The notes: generated from the sequence alone by a model not told the origin. Counted from the first letter of the stretch, positions 1 to 6,490 are shown. The stretch: DNA of 11,605 nt from Candidatus Calditenuaceae archaeon JGI OTU-1 (GCA_000494145.1 AWOE01000012.1:1-11605), one strand, 5' to 3'. Made by a program: numbers and translations.

Positions 1-413
1 ACGTCGAGGTAAACTGCGAGGTCGGGATGGACGCAGTACCGGTTGACCAGCTCGACCCACCTCCTGTCGCCGGTCAGAGCTCCCTGATAGGCGATCGAGG
101 AGTAGAGGTACCTGTCCGTGACGACGACGAACCCCTGCCTCAGCCTCGGCTCGATGAACGTCCTGATGTGATGCAGCCTGTCAGCGGCGAACAGGAGAGC
201 GTCGATCTCCGGATTCGAACCCCTTCTCGCCAGCGACCTTCTCAGGACCTTGCCGATCGGCCCCTCCGTCGGCTCCTTGGTGTAAGCCGCCCTGTAACCC
301 GACTTCCTGAGCCTCCTGACCAGCCACATCGAGTTGACCGTCTTGCCGGCTCCGTCGATCCCCTCGACCGCGATCAGGTACCCCCGTTCCAGGACCTTCC
401 CCCCACCCCTCAA
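1..413 (-). CDS. tmk: Thymidylate kinase (dTMP kinase), N-terminal part, cut by window edge
   Basis: dTMP kinase phosphorylates dTMP to dTDP with ATP in the cytoplasmic dTTP pathway. The visible 137 codons hold a P-loop, GIDGAGKT at residues 18-25, a TKEPTEGPIG segment matching the family's T-[KR]-E-P region, and the signature DRYLYSSIAYQ starting at residue 100 (family form DRYxxSxxAYQ). The last visible part, PDLAVYLDV, matches the strand that precedes the family's LID region. The family is usually about 200 residues, so roughly a third lies outside the window. The chosen start is TTG at 413: an AAGGAG lies 7-8 bases upstream, and a TATA-like box lies about 28 bases upstream on this strand. 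The in-window ATG near 434 is out of frame. The gene diverges from csl4 with only 61 bases between the two starts. Identification is firm; the start is likely but not certain. Confidence 0.92.
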   Translation of the reverse strand, partial: MRGGGKVLERGYLIAVEGIDGAGKTVNSMWLVRRLRKSGYRAAYTKEPTEGPIGKVLRRSLARRGSNPEIDALLFAADRLHHIRTFIEPRLRQGFVVVTDRYLYSSIAYQGALTGDRRWVELVNRYCVHPDLAVYLD

Positions 414-435
414 CGCCCAGACTCCTTGAGCGCAT

Positions 436-447
436 GGTTTATGGATA
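436..447. promoter_or_regulatory. Shared TATA-like element between tmk and csl4
   Basis: The 61-base gap between the two starts contains one AT-rich patch, TTTATGGATA at 438-447. Read on the minus strand (CCATAAA) its centre is about 28 bases from the tmk TTG start, which would give a leaderless transcript. Read on the plus strand it is about 33 bases from the csl4 ATG, giving a leader of about 7 bases without a Shine-Dalgarno site. The match to a TATA consensus is only moderate. Confidence 0.4.
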
Positions 448-474
448 TCAACCGTCGTTCACCGACAGACGCCC

Positions 475-1062
475 ATGACGACCATCAGGTTCGGGAGGCT
501 TGTGCTGCCCGGCGAGCGGCTCGGCGTGATCGAGGAGTACCTTCCCGGCACGGGCGTGAAGGCGCTGAAGTCGGGTCACCTCGTGGCCGCGTACGGAGGG
601 TATGCGGAGTACGACAGAAGGAACCACATCGTCTCGGTGAGGCCTCTGAGGGCCGTGAGGAAGCCCGTCGTGGGGGACACCGTTCTGGCGAGGGTCAGGG
701 AGATCCAGGAGAAGGTGATCTGGTCGGACGTCCTGGTCATCCTCGGGTCCAAGCTCACCACCTCCTACAGCGGTGCCCTCCTCCGGAAGGGCCAGGGCCT
801 TGACTACGTTCCAGGCGACATCTACCTCGCGAAGGTCGTCGACGAGCTCAGCGGGATCTACACGCTCTCCGTCGAGGGCAAGGAGCTGGGACTGGTTCAG
901 GGCTTCTGCGACATATGCGGCAGGCCTTTGACGCTGAAGCTGAACCACCTCGAGTGCAGGCAGTGCCGTCGGGCCTACAGGAAGAAGATCTCGGTCCACT
1001 ACCAGAGGCCTGAATTCCTTAAAAACGTCCCGTTGGAGGCATGGGCGATGAGGGGGTCCTGA
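475..1062 (+). CDS. csl4: Exosome complex RNA-binding subunit Csl4
   Basis: Csl4 is one of the two alternative cap proteins of the archaeal exosome, which degrades and tails RNA. It sits on the Rrp41/Rrp42 ring, binds RNA and recruits DnaG. The 195-residue product has the family's three parts: an N-terminal domain with the PGERLG motif (residues 12-17); a central S1 RNA-binding barrel, roughly residues 64-140, with GDTVLARV and PGDIYLAKV strands; and a C-terminal zinc ribbon with cysteines at 145, 148, 161 and 164 (CDIC ... CRQC). Length and domain order are normal. ATG at 475 is the natural start because the N-terminal domain begins at once. The next gene, rpo11, starts one base after the stop, so the two are probably cotranscribed; pairing an RNA-decay subunit with an RNA polymerase subunit is known in archaea. 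Confidence 0.95.
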   Translation: MTTIRFGRLVLPGERLGVIEEYLPGTGVKALKSGHLVAAYGGYAEYDRRNHIVSVRPLRAVRKPVVGDTVLARVREIQEKVIWSDVLVILGSKLTTSYSGALLRKGQGLDYVPGDIYLAKVVDELSGIYTLSVEGKELGLVQGFCDICGRPLTLKLNHLECRQCRRAYRKKISVHYQRPEFLKNVPLEAWAMRGS

Positions 1063-1063
1063 G

Positions 1064-1372
1064 TTGAAGAGGAGGGCCACGGTCGTCGAGAGGTCGCAGC
1101 AGCACCTCGTGCTGGAGGTCGAGGGGTTCGACTTCAGCGTCCTCGATTCGCTCCAGGAGGTCTTGAACGAGATGGATGAGGTCGAGTACGCTGGGACTTC
1201 GGTCATCCACCCCCTTTTCCCGAAGCTGAGGTTTGTCCTGAGGGTGAAGGAGGGGAAGGACGTGGTGGATGTGCTTGCGGAGGGTCTGAGGAGGTTGAGG
1301 GCCCGCGCCTCGGAGGTCGTGGGCCTGCTGTCCGAGACCCTCGCCAGGGCACACGCCGCGAAGACCCGTTAG
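1064..1372 (+). CDS. rpo11: DNA-directed RNA polymerase subunit Rpo11 (subunit L)
   Basis: Rpo11 pairs with Rpo3 to form the platform on which archaeal RNA polymerase assembles (the alpha-like dimer; equivalent of eukaryotic RPB11). The 102-residue product shows the family layout: a beta strand, then GFDFSVLDSLQEVLNE in place of the usual G-x-D-H-T-L-x-N-x-L segment, then VEYAGTSVIHPLFPKLRFVLRV (family A-x-[YK]-x-x-x-HPL), and a C-terminal amphipathic helix rich in Leu and Arg. The normally well kept DHT triad reads DFS here, so the protein is somewhat divergent. The start is TTG at 1064, one base after the csl4 stop, with a G-rich GATGAGGGGG tract just upstream serving as ribosome binding site. 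Only 13 bases separate its stop from the convergent thiL stop. I see no oligo-T terminator there. Confidence 0.85.
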   Translation: MKRRATVVERSQQHLVLEVEGFDFSVLDSLQEVLNEMDEVEYAGTSVIHPLFPKLRFVLRVKEGKDVVDVLAEGLRRLRARASEVVGLLSETLARAHAAKTR

Positions 1373-1385
1373 GCTACCGCACGGC

Positions 1386-2345
1386 TTACGCACCGAAGTG
1401 GAACCAGCCCAGCTCAGGAACTTCTATCAATTCGCCGTTTCTCAAAAGCCACACGCCCCTCCTATCGATCACCCTTCCGATCACCTGGAGACGGCAGCCG
1501 ACGGATTGGAGCTCCTCCCTCAGAGCCCCCTCGTTCTCCGGATCGAAGGTGATGATCAGCTCGTACTCCTCGCCACCTCCGAGAACCAGCCTTTCTGGGT
1601 CGAGTCCGTGCGAGACCGCGTAGCGTTTCACGTCATCGTCAAGGGGCAGAACCTCGATGACGTACCCGAGGCCGCTGAGCCTGGACATGTCGTACAGCGA
1701 TTTCGCGAGGCCGTCGCTCGAGTCTATCATCCCGGTGGCGTACTTGGACGACACCAACCCCGCCTCGACCCGGGCCTCGGGCCAGAGGAAGGACTTCCTG
1801 AGCGGTTCCCACGTCGGATCGGTGTCACCCGTCAGGACGGAGTGGAGTCCTGCGGCAGCCCTTCCGAAGGGCCCGGTCACGCCTATCAGGTCACCGGGCC
1901 TCGACCCGCCCCGGGGAACCGGCCTCCCGGCCTCACCGAGTGCGAAGACGCCGAGCACGAGCTCCCTGGACGCGTTCGTGTCCCCTCCGACCACGAGCAC
2001 AGAGTACCTCTCCCTCGCCCTCTCTATGCCCCTCCAGATCGCCTCCAACCCCTCGAAATCCATCTCGGGTGGAAGCCCCATCTCGACGTATGCGAGCAGC
2101 GGCCTCGCGCCCTTCGCAGCCAAGTCGCTCATCGACGCGGTCAACGCCTTCCACCCTACGCTCTCCAGCGGAGCCCCCGCCGGAACGTCGGTGCTCTCGA
2201 CCAGCATGTCGCCGGTTACCACGATCCTGCCCCTCGGAAGGTAGTCGATGCCGTCGTCACCGGGTCCGAGGTACCCGCCTGCCCTCGAGAGCCGCGGTAT
2301 CAGGTAGTCCAATATCGCCCGCTCGCCCAGGTCCCTGAGTTTCAA
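1386..2345 (-). CDS. thiL: Thiamine-monophosphate kinase
   Basis: ThiL phosphorylates thiamine monophosphate to the active cofactor thiamine diphosphate with ATP, the last step of thiamine synthesis, in the cytoplasm. All landmark motifs of the PurM/ThiL fold are present in order: GPGDDG, VTGDMLVESTDV (metal and substrate binding), ASMSDLAAKGA (family NxSDLAAMGA), GGDTNAS, GVTGPFG, MIDSSDGLAKSL and GEEYELIITF. Length, 319 residues, is normal. I take TTG at 2345 as start: it gives MKLRDLGE, matching the usual ThiL amino terminus, and lies about 30 bases from a good TATA box. A TTG three codons further upstream (2354) is possible but lies too close to that box for a leaderless message. The gene converges on rpo11 and diverges from the CoA-precursor operon across an AT-rich control region. 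Confidence 0.93.
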   Translation of the reverse strand: MKLRDLGERAILDYLIPRLSRAGGYLGPGDDGIDYLPRGRIVVTGDMLVESTDVPAGAPLESVGWKALTASMSDLAAKGARPLLAYVEMGLPPEMDFEGLEAIWRGIERARERYSVLVVGGDTNASRELVLGVFALGEAGRPVPRGGSRPGDLIGVTGPFGRAAAGLHSVLTGDTDPTWEPLRKSFLWPEARVEAGLVSSKYATGMIDSSDGLAKSLYDMSRLSGLGYVIEVLPLDDDVKRYAVSHGLDPERLVLGGGEEYELIITFDPENEGALREELQSVGCRLQVIGRVIDRRGVWLLRNGELIEVPELGWFHFGA

Positions 2346-2370
2346 CGGATCCAAATTTTCGTGGTTCAGA

Positions 2371-2378
2371 TTATAAAG
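2371..2378 (-). promoter_or_regulatory. TATA box of thiL
   Basis: On the minus strand this reads CTTTATAA. Its centre is about 30 bases from the TTG at 2345, the spacing expected when transcription starts at or a few bases before the start codon. This is part of the reason for choosing 2345 over 2354. Confidence 0.6.
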
Positions 2379-2395
2379 GGTCTCGCGGGATGTCC

Positions 2396-2444
2396 CTTAC
2401 GTAACTTACGTAAGATATTTAAGGATTGAACGCTTAAATACGTA
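2396..2444. promoter_or_regulatory. Operator-like repeat cluster between thiL and pantoate kinase
   Basis: Two identical palindromes, TTACGTAA at 2397-2404 and 2406-2413, stand in tandem nine bases apart, and a third TACGTA core lies at 2439-2444. Between them is a perfect 8-base inverted repeat, TATTTAAG (2416-2423) and CTTAAATA (2433-2440), with a 9-base spacer; its right arm is the TATA box of the pantoate kinase operon. The cluster is the most AT-rich part of the window and looks like a divergent promoter with binding sites for a dimeric regulator. Which regulator and ligand cannot be told from the sequence. Confidence 0.5.
2433..2440 (+). promoter_or_regulatory. TATA box of the pantoate kinase operon
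   Basis: CTTAAATA is centred about 28 bases before the TTG start at 2465, consistent with a leaderless or near-leaderless transcript. The third TACGTA core overlaps its downstream edge, so a protein bound there would block the basal transcription factors. Confidence 0.6.
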
Positions 2445-2464
2445 CCACTATATACCTGAAGGGG

Positions 2465-3343
2465 TTGAACGTAGGAACGGAGAAGCCGATCCGCATTCCC
2501 TCCCACATCACCGGTTTCTTCGTGCCGAGGTGGGCAGGGGATCCGCTGGAGACGGGCTCGATCGGCGCAGGGCTCGTGCTGGAACCGGGGATCGAGTTCG
2601 AGGTCGATCGGGCGAGCCTGAAAGGCCTCTCGTTGAACGGCTCCGAGGTCCGGTCCGAGGTGCTTAACGAACTGCTACCTGCGACGACCCGGGTCGAGGT
2701 CAGGTCGGAGCTCCCCCTCGGTGCAGGCTACGCGATGAGCGCCTCCTTAGCCCTTGCCTGCTCTGTCGCTGCCGAGCTCGAGAACGCGGAACCCGATCTC
2801 CTCTCGGCCTTCAGGAGGGCCCACGTAGCAGAGGTCAGGGCCATGACGGGGCTCGGTGACGTCTTGGCACTCTATGCCGGACGCGGTCTGGCCGTGCGCC
2901 TCAAGCCAGGAGCACCTGGAATCGGCGAGGTCGAGGCGATCGAGACCCCCCAGGGGATGGCGGTCGTTACCGCTGTTCTGGGCAGCATGTCGACGACCGA
3001 GATGTTGAGGAGGTACGCCGACAGGATACGGCAGCACGGCATCGAGGCCTTCAACCGCTTCCTCAGGGACCCGACGCTGGAGAGCTTCCTCGAGAACGTG
3101 AGGGAGTTCGCGAAAGGTGTGGGCTTCCTCACGCAGGACGTCGAGGAACGGGTGAGGCCAGTCCGTGATATGTTGTTGGGCTACTCGGTCAAGAAGCGCG
3201 TCCTCTTCGCGGTGGTCAGGGAAGAGGAGCTCCATGCCGTCTCGTCGCACCTCCGGGCCGAGTTCGGCGAGGTCCACGTCCACAGGGTGTGTGATGGGGG
3301 ATGGTTGAGATACCTCGAAGCCATCCGCGCTATCGCTCGCTGA
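2465..3343 (+). CDS. Pantoate kinase (archaeal GHMP-family kinase)
   Basis: Pantoate kinase phosphorylates pantoate to 4-phosphopantoate with ATP, the first of two archaea-specific steps that replace bacterial pantothenate synthetase and pantothenate kinase on the way to coenzyme A. The 292-residue product carries the GHMP-kinase ATP loop PLGAGYAMSAS at residues 84-94, an N-terminal PSHITGFF segment typical of this subfamily (residues 12-19), and TGLGDV at 128-133 (family GLGD). Size fits COG1829. TTG at 2465 is the only credible start: no ATG or GTG lies in frame near the conserved N-terminus, and the TATA box is correctly spaced. The 3' end overlaps the next gene, phosphopantothenate synthetase, by 43 bases in another frame. 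This gives the usual two-enzyme pair and suggests coupled translation. Confidence 0.92.
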   Translation: MNVGTEKPIRIPSHITGFFVPRWAGDPLETGSIGAGLVLEPGIEFEVDRASLKGLSLNGSEVRSEVLNELLPATTRVEVRSELPLGAGYAMSASLALACSVAAELENAEPDLLSAFRRAHVAEVRAMTGLGDVLALYAGRGLAVRLKPGAPGIGEVEAIETPQGMAVVTAVLGSMSTTEMLRRYADRIRQHGIEAFNRFLRDPTLESFLENVREFAKGVGFLTQDVEERVRPVRDMLLGYSVKKRVLFAVVREEELHAVSSHLRAEFGEVHVHRVCDGGWLRYLEAIRAIAR

Positions 3344-4077
3344 TCGAGCGGGAGAGGATCGTGAAGGGCCTGGCGATGGGCATCGTGGTCCCGGAGGGCC
3401 TGCTGGCCCACGGAAGGGGCGAGGCCCTAGATTACCTTCTCGGCGAGGAGACCACGCCTGTAGCCAGAAAGGCGACCCGCGCAGCAGCCGCGCTCCTCCT
3501 GACCTCGGAGAGGCCCGTGATCTCTGTGAACGGCAACGCCGCAGCGCTGGTCGGCGAGGAGCTCGTCAGGTTGTCGAGGACGCTCGGCGCACCGCTCGAG
3601 GTCAACCTCTTCTACCGGTCCGTCGAACGGGTGAGGAGGATCAGGGACCACCTGCTGTCGCTTGGTGCCGAAGAGGTTCTGACCCCGGTTGAAGACGTGG
3701 CGGAGGTACCGGGTCTGGAGAGCGAGCGCCGGATCGTCAGCCGCAAGGGCATCTACTCGGCCGACACGGTCCTCGTCATGTTGGAGGACGGCGACAGGAC
3801 CGAGAAGCTGGTGGCGTTAGGGAAGAGGGTGATAGCGGTGGACCTCAACCCGCTCTCGAGGACCGCGAAGGCTGCGACCATCACGATCGTCGACAACGTT
3901 ACGAGGTGCATACCTCTCCTCGCCGACGAGATAGCAGCGCTCAAGGGCCAGACGAGGTCGGAGCTCGAGTCGATCGTGAAAGGTTTCGACAACGAACAAA
4001 ACCTCAGGGAATCGTTGGCCCTCATCGCCAAGAGGCTCGCGAGGCTCTCCGGTTACGAGGAGCCCCTCTCCGACTGA
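3301..4077 (+). CDS. 4-phosphopantoate--beta-alanine ligase (phosphopantothenate synthetase)
   Basis: This enzyme joins 4-phosphopantoate to beta-alanine using ATP to give 4'-phosphopantothenate, directly downstream of pantoate kinase in archaeal coenzyme A synthesis. The 258-residue product matches the archaeal family (COG1701) throughout: an N-terminal SHPRYRSLIERERIV helix, GIVVPEGLLAHGRGEALDYL, a Rossmann-like core with SVNGNAAAL (residues 75-83; N77 and N79), EVNLFYRS, and the nucleotide-site loop VDLNPLSRTAKAA from residue 180. Length is normal. ATG at 3301 lies inside the end of the pantoate kinase gene, preceded by a GGGGG tract. The stop codon overlaps the GAGGTG ribosome binding site of panB, so the two genes are packed as tightly as possible. 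Confidence 0.93.
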   Translation: MVEIPRSHPRYRSLIERERIVKGLAMGIVVPEGLLAHGRGEALDYLLGEETTPVARKATRAAAALLLTSERPVISVNGNAAALVGEELVRLSRTLGAPLEVNLFYRSVERVRRIRDHLLSLGAEEVLTPVEDVAEVPGLESERRIVSRKGIYSADTVLVMLEDGDRTEKLVALGKRVIAVDLNPLSRTAKAATITIVDNVTRCIPLLADEIAALKGQTRSELESIVKGFDNEQNLRESLALIAKRLARLSGYEEPLSD

Positions 4078-4088
4078 GGTGCGAGAGG

Positions 4089-4952
4089 ATGGCCGAGAAG
4101 CTCACCGCATGGGACATCGTGAGGAAGAAGGCGAAGGGCGAAAGGATCGCTATGGTAACCGCCTACGACTATCCGACGGCGAGGCTGGTCGACGAGGCAG
4201 GCGTGGACGTGGTCTTGGTAGGCGACTCGGCGGCGATGGTGGTCCTCGGTATGAGGGACACGCGGTTCATCGGGATGGAGGAGATGCTCGTCTTCTGCAG
4301 GGCGGTCAGCAGCGCCGTCAGGAGGGCCCTCGTCGTGGGCGACATGCCCTTCATGAGCTACCAGGTCTCGACGGAGCAGGCAGTAGCAAACGCGGGCCGT
4401 ATGGTGAGGGAGGGTGGAGTCGACGCGGTCAAGCTGGAGGGCGGGGCGGACTACGCCGAGGTCATCAGGGCCATCGTGAGGGCCGGCATCCCGGTCATGG
4501 GCCACGTCGGCATGACGCCCCAGTCTGCCGCTTCCAGCACAGGTTTCCGGCTCCGAGGCAAGTCGGCGGACGAGGCCGAGAGGATCATAAGGGATGCGGA
4601 GGAGGTCGCGAGGGCAGGTGCCTTCTCGATAGTGTTGGAGTTCACGACCGCTGAGGTCGCCGAGTACCTCTCCCGGACGCTCGAGATACCGGTGATCGGC
4701 GTCGGTGCCGGGCCGCACTGCGACGGTCAGGTCCTTGTCCTCCACGACGTCCTCGGCCTCTACGAGAACTCACCACCCTTCGCGAAGAAGTACGCGGACC
4801 TGAGGTCAGTCGTCCTCGACGCGATCAGCCGGTACGTCTCCGACGTCAGGAACGGTGCCTTCCCCGACGAGGGACGTTACTGGAGGATGGACGAGCGCGA
4901 GAGGGCGGAGCTGAAGAGGAGGTTGGAAGAAAGGACCGGGAAGGGAGGATGA
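4089..4952 (+). CDS. panB: 3-methyl-2-oxobutanoate hydroxymethyltransferase (ketopantoate synthase)
   Basis: PanB transfers a hydroxymethyl group from a methylene-pterin cofactor to 2-oxoisovalerate, giving ketopantoate, the committed step towards pantoate and coenzyme A. The 287-residue product contains the metal and substrate ligands: D46 in LVGDS, D85 in VGDMPFMSY, K115 and E117 in VKLEGG, the catalytic E184 in VLEF, and the C-terminal IPVIGVGAGPHCDGQVLVLHD. HVGMTPQSAAS is also typical. It is a little longer than bacterial PanB because of a charged C-terminal helix. The frame stays open far upstream, but ATG at 4089 is the real start: the conserved LTAWDI/MVTAYDYP region follows at once, and GAGGTG stands about 7 bases before it. 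Its stop overlaps the next start in an ATGA arrangement. Ketopantoate reductase is not in the window. Confidence 0.95.
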   Translation: MAEKLTAWDIVRKKAKGERIAMVTAYDYPTARLVDEAGVDVVLVGDSAAMVVLGMRDTRFIGMEEMLVFCRAVSSAVRRALVVGDMPFMSYQVSTEQAVANAGRMVREGGVDAVKLEGGADYAEVIRAIVRAGIPVMGHVGMTPQSAASSTGFRLRGKSADEAERIIRDAEEVARAGAFSIVLEFTTAEVAEYLSRTLEIPVIGVGAGPHCDGQVLVLHDVLGLYENSPPFAKKYADLRSVVLDAISRYVSDVRNGAFPDEGRYWRMDERERAELKRRLEERTGKGG

Positions 4953-5839
4953 GCTTCACCCGCGTAGCCCGTGGAGTCTACCTGATCGATACGGCGCCGG
5001 ACGTCCTGCCGAGGGCCATAGCCTCTTACCTCGTCAGGGGAGAGGGAGAGGCCGTTCTGATCGACGTCGGCTACAGGTCCACCTCCAAGCAGCTCCTCAG
5101 GGCCCTGGACAGCATCGGTTTGGGGGTTGAAGAGCTGAGGTGGATCGTCCTGACGCACGTCCACCTCGACCACTGCGGGGCAGTCGCGGAGGTCCTCGAG
5201 AGGTACCCGAGGGCAGCGGTGCTGGTGCACCGGAGAGGGCAGAGGCACCTCATCTCCCCCGAGAAGTTGCTCGACTCGGCCCGTTCGATCTTCGGCGACG
5301 AGGCGTTGCGGAAGATGGGCGGGATGGAGGCGGTCCCTGAGGACAGGGTAAAGGTGGCCGAGGACGACGCCGAGGTCGTCCTTCCTGGCATCACGCTCAG
5401 GCTCTTCGAGACGCCTGGTCATGCGCCCCATCACATCTCCGTGCTCATCGAGCCCTACCGGTACGTGGTGACCGGGGATGCCCTGGCCAGCAGGGGCCCG
5501 CGATATCCTGAACCCATTCCCGACACGGCACCACCCCAGTTCAGCTACGAGGACGCCGTGAGGAGCGTCAGGCGGATATTCGAGCACCGTCCTCGCCTGC
5601 TCTTGCTCTCCCACTACGGGCCCATCATCTCACCCGATGACGGCGGAGAGGAGGAGATACGGTTGCTCGAGAGATGGATCGAAAAGGTACGGGCCCTCAA
5701 ATCAGAGGGGTTGGATCCTTTTTCTATAACGGGGCGGATAGTAGATGAGATGGAGGCGAGGGGTTGCAAAAAGCTCGACCTCGTTGCACGGAACGCTGTC
5801 CTTATGGCTGTGCTCGGCGTCTACCTCTCGCTACCTTGA
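4949..5839 (+). CDS. Metallo-beta-lactamase-fold hydrolase in the pantothenate operon
   Basis: The 296-residue product has every metal ligand expected of an active binuclear MBL-fold hydrolase: THVHLDH (H70, H72, D74, H75), H158 in ETPGHAP, D177 in VTGDA and H222 in SHYG. The N-terminal VYLIDT...SYLV...VLIDVG pattern is typical of the glyoxalase II / lactonase-like branch. A C-terminal helical part (about residues 230-296) follows the core. No signal peptide or membrane segment is seen, so it is probably cytoplasmic. The substrate cannot be read from sequence. It starts at an ATG overlapping the panB stop (ATGA), with GGGAGG upstream, so its production should be tied to panB. This context makes an ester, lactone or thioester near pantoate or coenzyme A an attractive but unproven substrate. 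The fold call is sure; the role is open. Confidence 0.9.
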   Translation: MSFTRVARGVYLIDTAPDVLPRAIASYLVRGEGEAVLIDVGYRSTSKQLLRALDSIGLGVEELRWIVLTHVHLDHCGAVAEVLERYPRAAVLVHRRGQRHLISPEKLLDSARSIFGDEALRKMGGMEAVPEDRVKVAEDDAEVVLPGITLRLFETPGHAPHHISVLIEPYRYVVTGDALASRGPRYPEPIPDTAPPQFSYEDAVRSVRRIFEHRPRLLLLSHYGPIISPDDGGEEEIRLLERWIEKVRALKSEGLDPFSITGRIVDEMEARGCKKLDLVARNAVLMAVLGVYLSLP

Positions 5840-5970
5840 AAGGCCGACTTCTTCAGCTCCTCGGCCTTCCTCTCGAGCGTTTCCCTGATTTCCCTTATCC
5901 TTTGGTCGACGTGTCGGACCAGAGCCTCGAACTCCTTTACCAGCTCTGACTCGGCGCTCACGCCACCCAT
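5821..5970 (-). CDS. Very small charged coiled-coil protein, unknown function
   Basis: This is a 49-codon frame from ATG at 5970 to TAG at 5821-5823. The product is highly charged and reads as one long amphipathic helix, with heptad-like spacing of Leu, Val and Ile through KEFEALVRHVDQRIREIRE and TLERKAEELKK. It has no cysteine and no membrane segment. The ATG has GGGGAG about 7 bases upstream. Alternatively a GTG at codon 4 (5961) lies about 26 bases from the TATA-like GATTAAATC and would suit a leaderless message. The last 19 bases overlap the end of the convergent MBL gene. The periodic helix pattern plus its own promoter and ribosome binding site make it likely real. It could resemble prefoldin-like or other short helical partner proteins, but I do not recognise it. 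Confidence 0.6.
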   Translation of the reverse strand: MGGVSAESELVKEFEALVRHVDQRIREIRETLERKAEELKKSAFQGSER

Positions 5971-5983
5971 CGTTCGCTCCCCG

Positions 5984-5991
5984 ATTTAATC
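5984..5991 (-). promoter_or_regulatory. TATA-like box of the small coiled-coil gene
   Basis: The minus strand reads GATTAAAT here, in otherwise GC-rich sequence. The centre lies about 17 bases from the ATG at 5970 but about 26 from the GTG at 5961, which is the standard archaeal box-to-start-site distance. This raises the question of which start codon is used. Confidence 0.45.
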
Positions 5992-6088
5992 CTGTTGAAG
6001 TGGCTGTCATTTGAGAACTATCCCAGAGCGACTCCTTACCCCTACATCAAGGGGATGCAGAGGGCGAAGGTCTACAGGTTCTCGACGC

Positions 6089-6343
6089 CTACCGGACGGC
6101 AACTCCGCGGAGAAAAGGCCTCAGGACGAGGAAGACGAGCACGAGGAAGAGCGCCAGCATGAGCAGCATCACCAGCGGAAGGGATGATCCGTCCGTGACT
6201 ATGATCGGTATCGGTCCTATCAGGATGAACCCGATGCCCCTGACCTCTCCGCCCAGGGTCACGATGAGAACCGTCAGGGCGATCAACCCTAAAGCGATCA
6301 TCGCGATCCCAAGCAATGTCAAGACGTTAGGCCTCATCCCCAT
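6089..6343 (-). CDS. DUF131-family small membrane protein (copy 1)
   Basis: This 84-residue product has two hydrophobic segments (about residues 8-30 and 54-77) separated by a short polar stretch and the segment ILIGPIPII at 40-48, the hallmark of the archaeal DUF131 family (TIGR00304-like proteins). The function of the family is unknown; the protein should sit in the cytoplasmic membrane. The start is ATG at 6343; an ATG two codons later is equally possible. A clear TATA box lies about 24-30 bases upstream on the minus strand, so it has its own promoter although the DUF131 copy 2 gene runs in the same direction 147 bases upstream. The two proteins share layout and the GPIP motif but are otherwise quite different, so they are old paralogues and not a recent duplication. 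Confidence 0.75.
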   Translation of the reverse strand: MGMRPNVLTLLGIAMIALGLIALTVLIVTLGGEVRGIGFILIGPIPIIVTDGSSLPLVMLLMLALFLVLVFLVLRPFLRGVAVR

Positions 6344-6363
6344 CCATGCCGGTGGAGGCCTGC

Positions 6364-6371
6364 CATATACG
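6364..6371 (-). promoter_or_regulatory. TATA box of DUF131 copy 1
   Basis: The minus strand reads CGTATATGG. Its centre is about 24 bases from ATG 6343 and 30 from ATG 6337, which suits a leaderless message. It is flanked by TGCC/GGCA arms (6362-6374) and by the palindrome GGCATGCC at 6371-6378, which could be a small operator; this last point is weak. Confidence 0.5.
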
Positions 6372-6490
6372 GCATGCCCTCAAGGACCCGGCTCCCTCGA
6401 GGACCCCGTTCAGATGCCCGCATCCCCTCGCCGGGTTCGCGGAGGAGGTGAGGTTCTCCAGCAGACCGGGGGGCTCCAAACCCTCCCAGC

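Noticed and set aside
27..803. Long plus-strand open frame (258 codons) across the tmk and csl4 region
   Set aside because: It is antisense to tmk and then out of frame with csl4. The product is Arg/Pro/Asp-rich without a fold pattern, as expected for a shadow in GC-rich DNA, while the tmk and csl4 motifs are unmistakable.
1398..2429. 343-codon plus-strand open frame opposite thiL
   Set aside because: Low-complexity Pro/Arg/His-rich translation; thiL on the other strand has every family motif.
3906..4088. Upstream extension of the panB frame by 61 codons
   Set aside because: It lies inside the end of the phosphopantothenate synthetase gene, is Arg-rich and unlike PanB, and a ribosome binding site precedes ATG 4089.
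5714..5727. T-run CTTTTTCTATA as a terminator
   Set aside because: It lies well inside the MBL coding region, over 100 bases before its stop, with no alternative end of the protein there.
5995..6162. 55-codon plus-strand frame starting at TTG 5995, with a protein-like beginning (YPRATPYPYIKG)
   Set aside because: No promoter or ribosome binding site at the right distance, and its second half is an Arg/Gly-rich antisense of DUF131 copy 1. It might be a gene remnant, but I cannot support that.
6344..6490. Possible tRNA because of GGGTTCG at about 6433-6439
   Set aside because: No matching acceptor, D or anticodon arms on either strand; the T-arm-like stretch does not pair properly.
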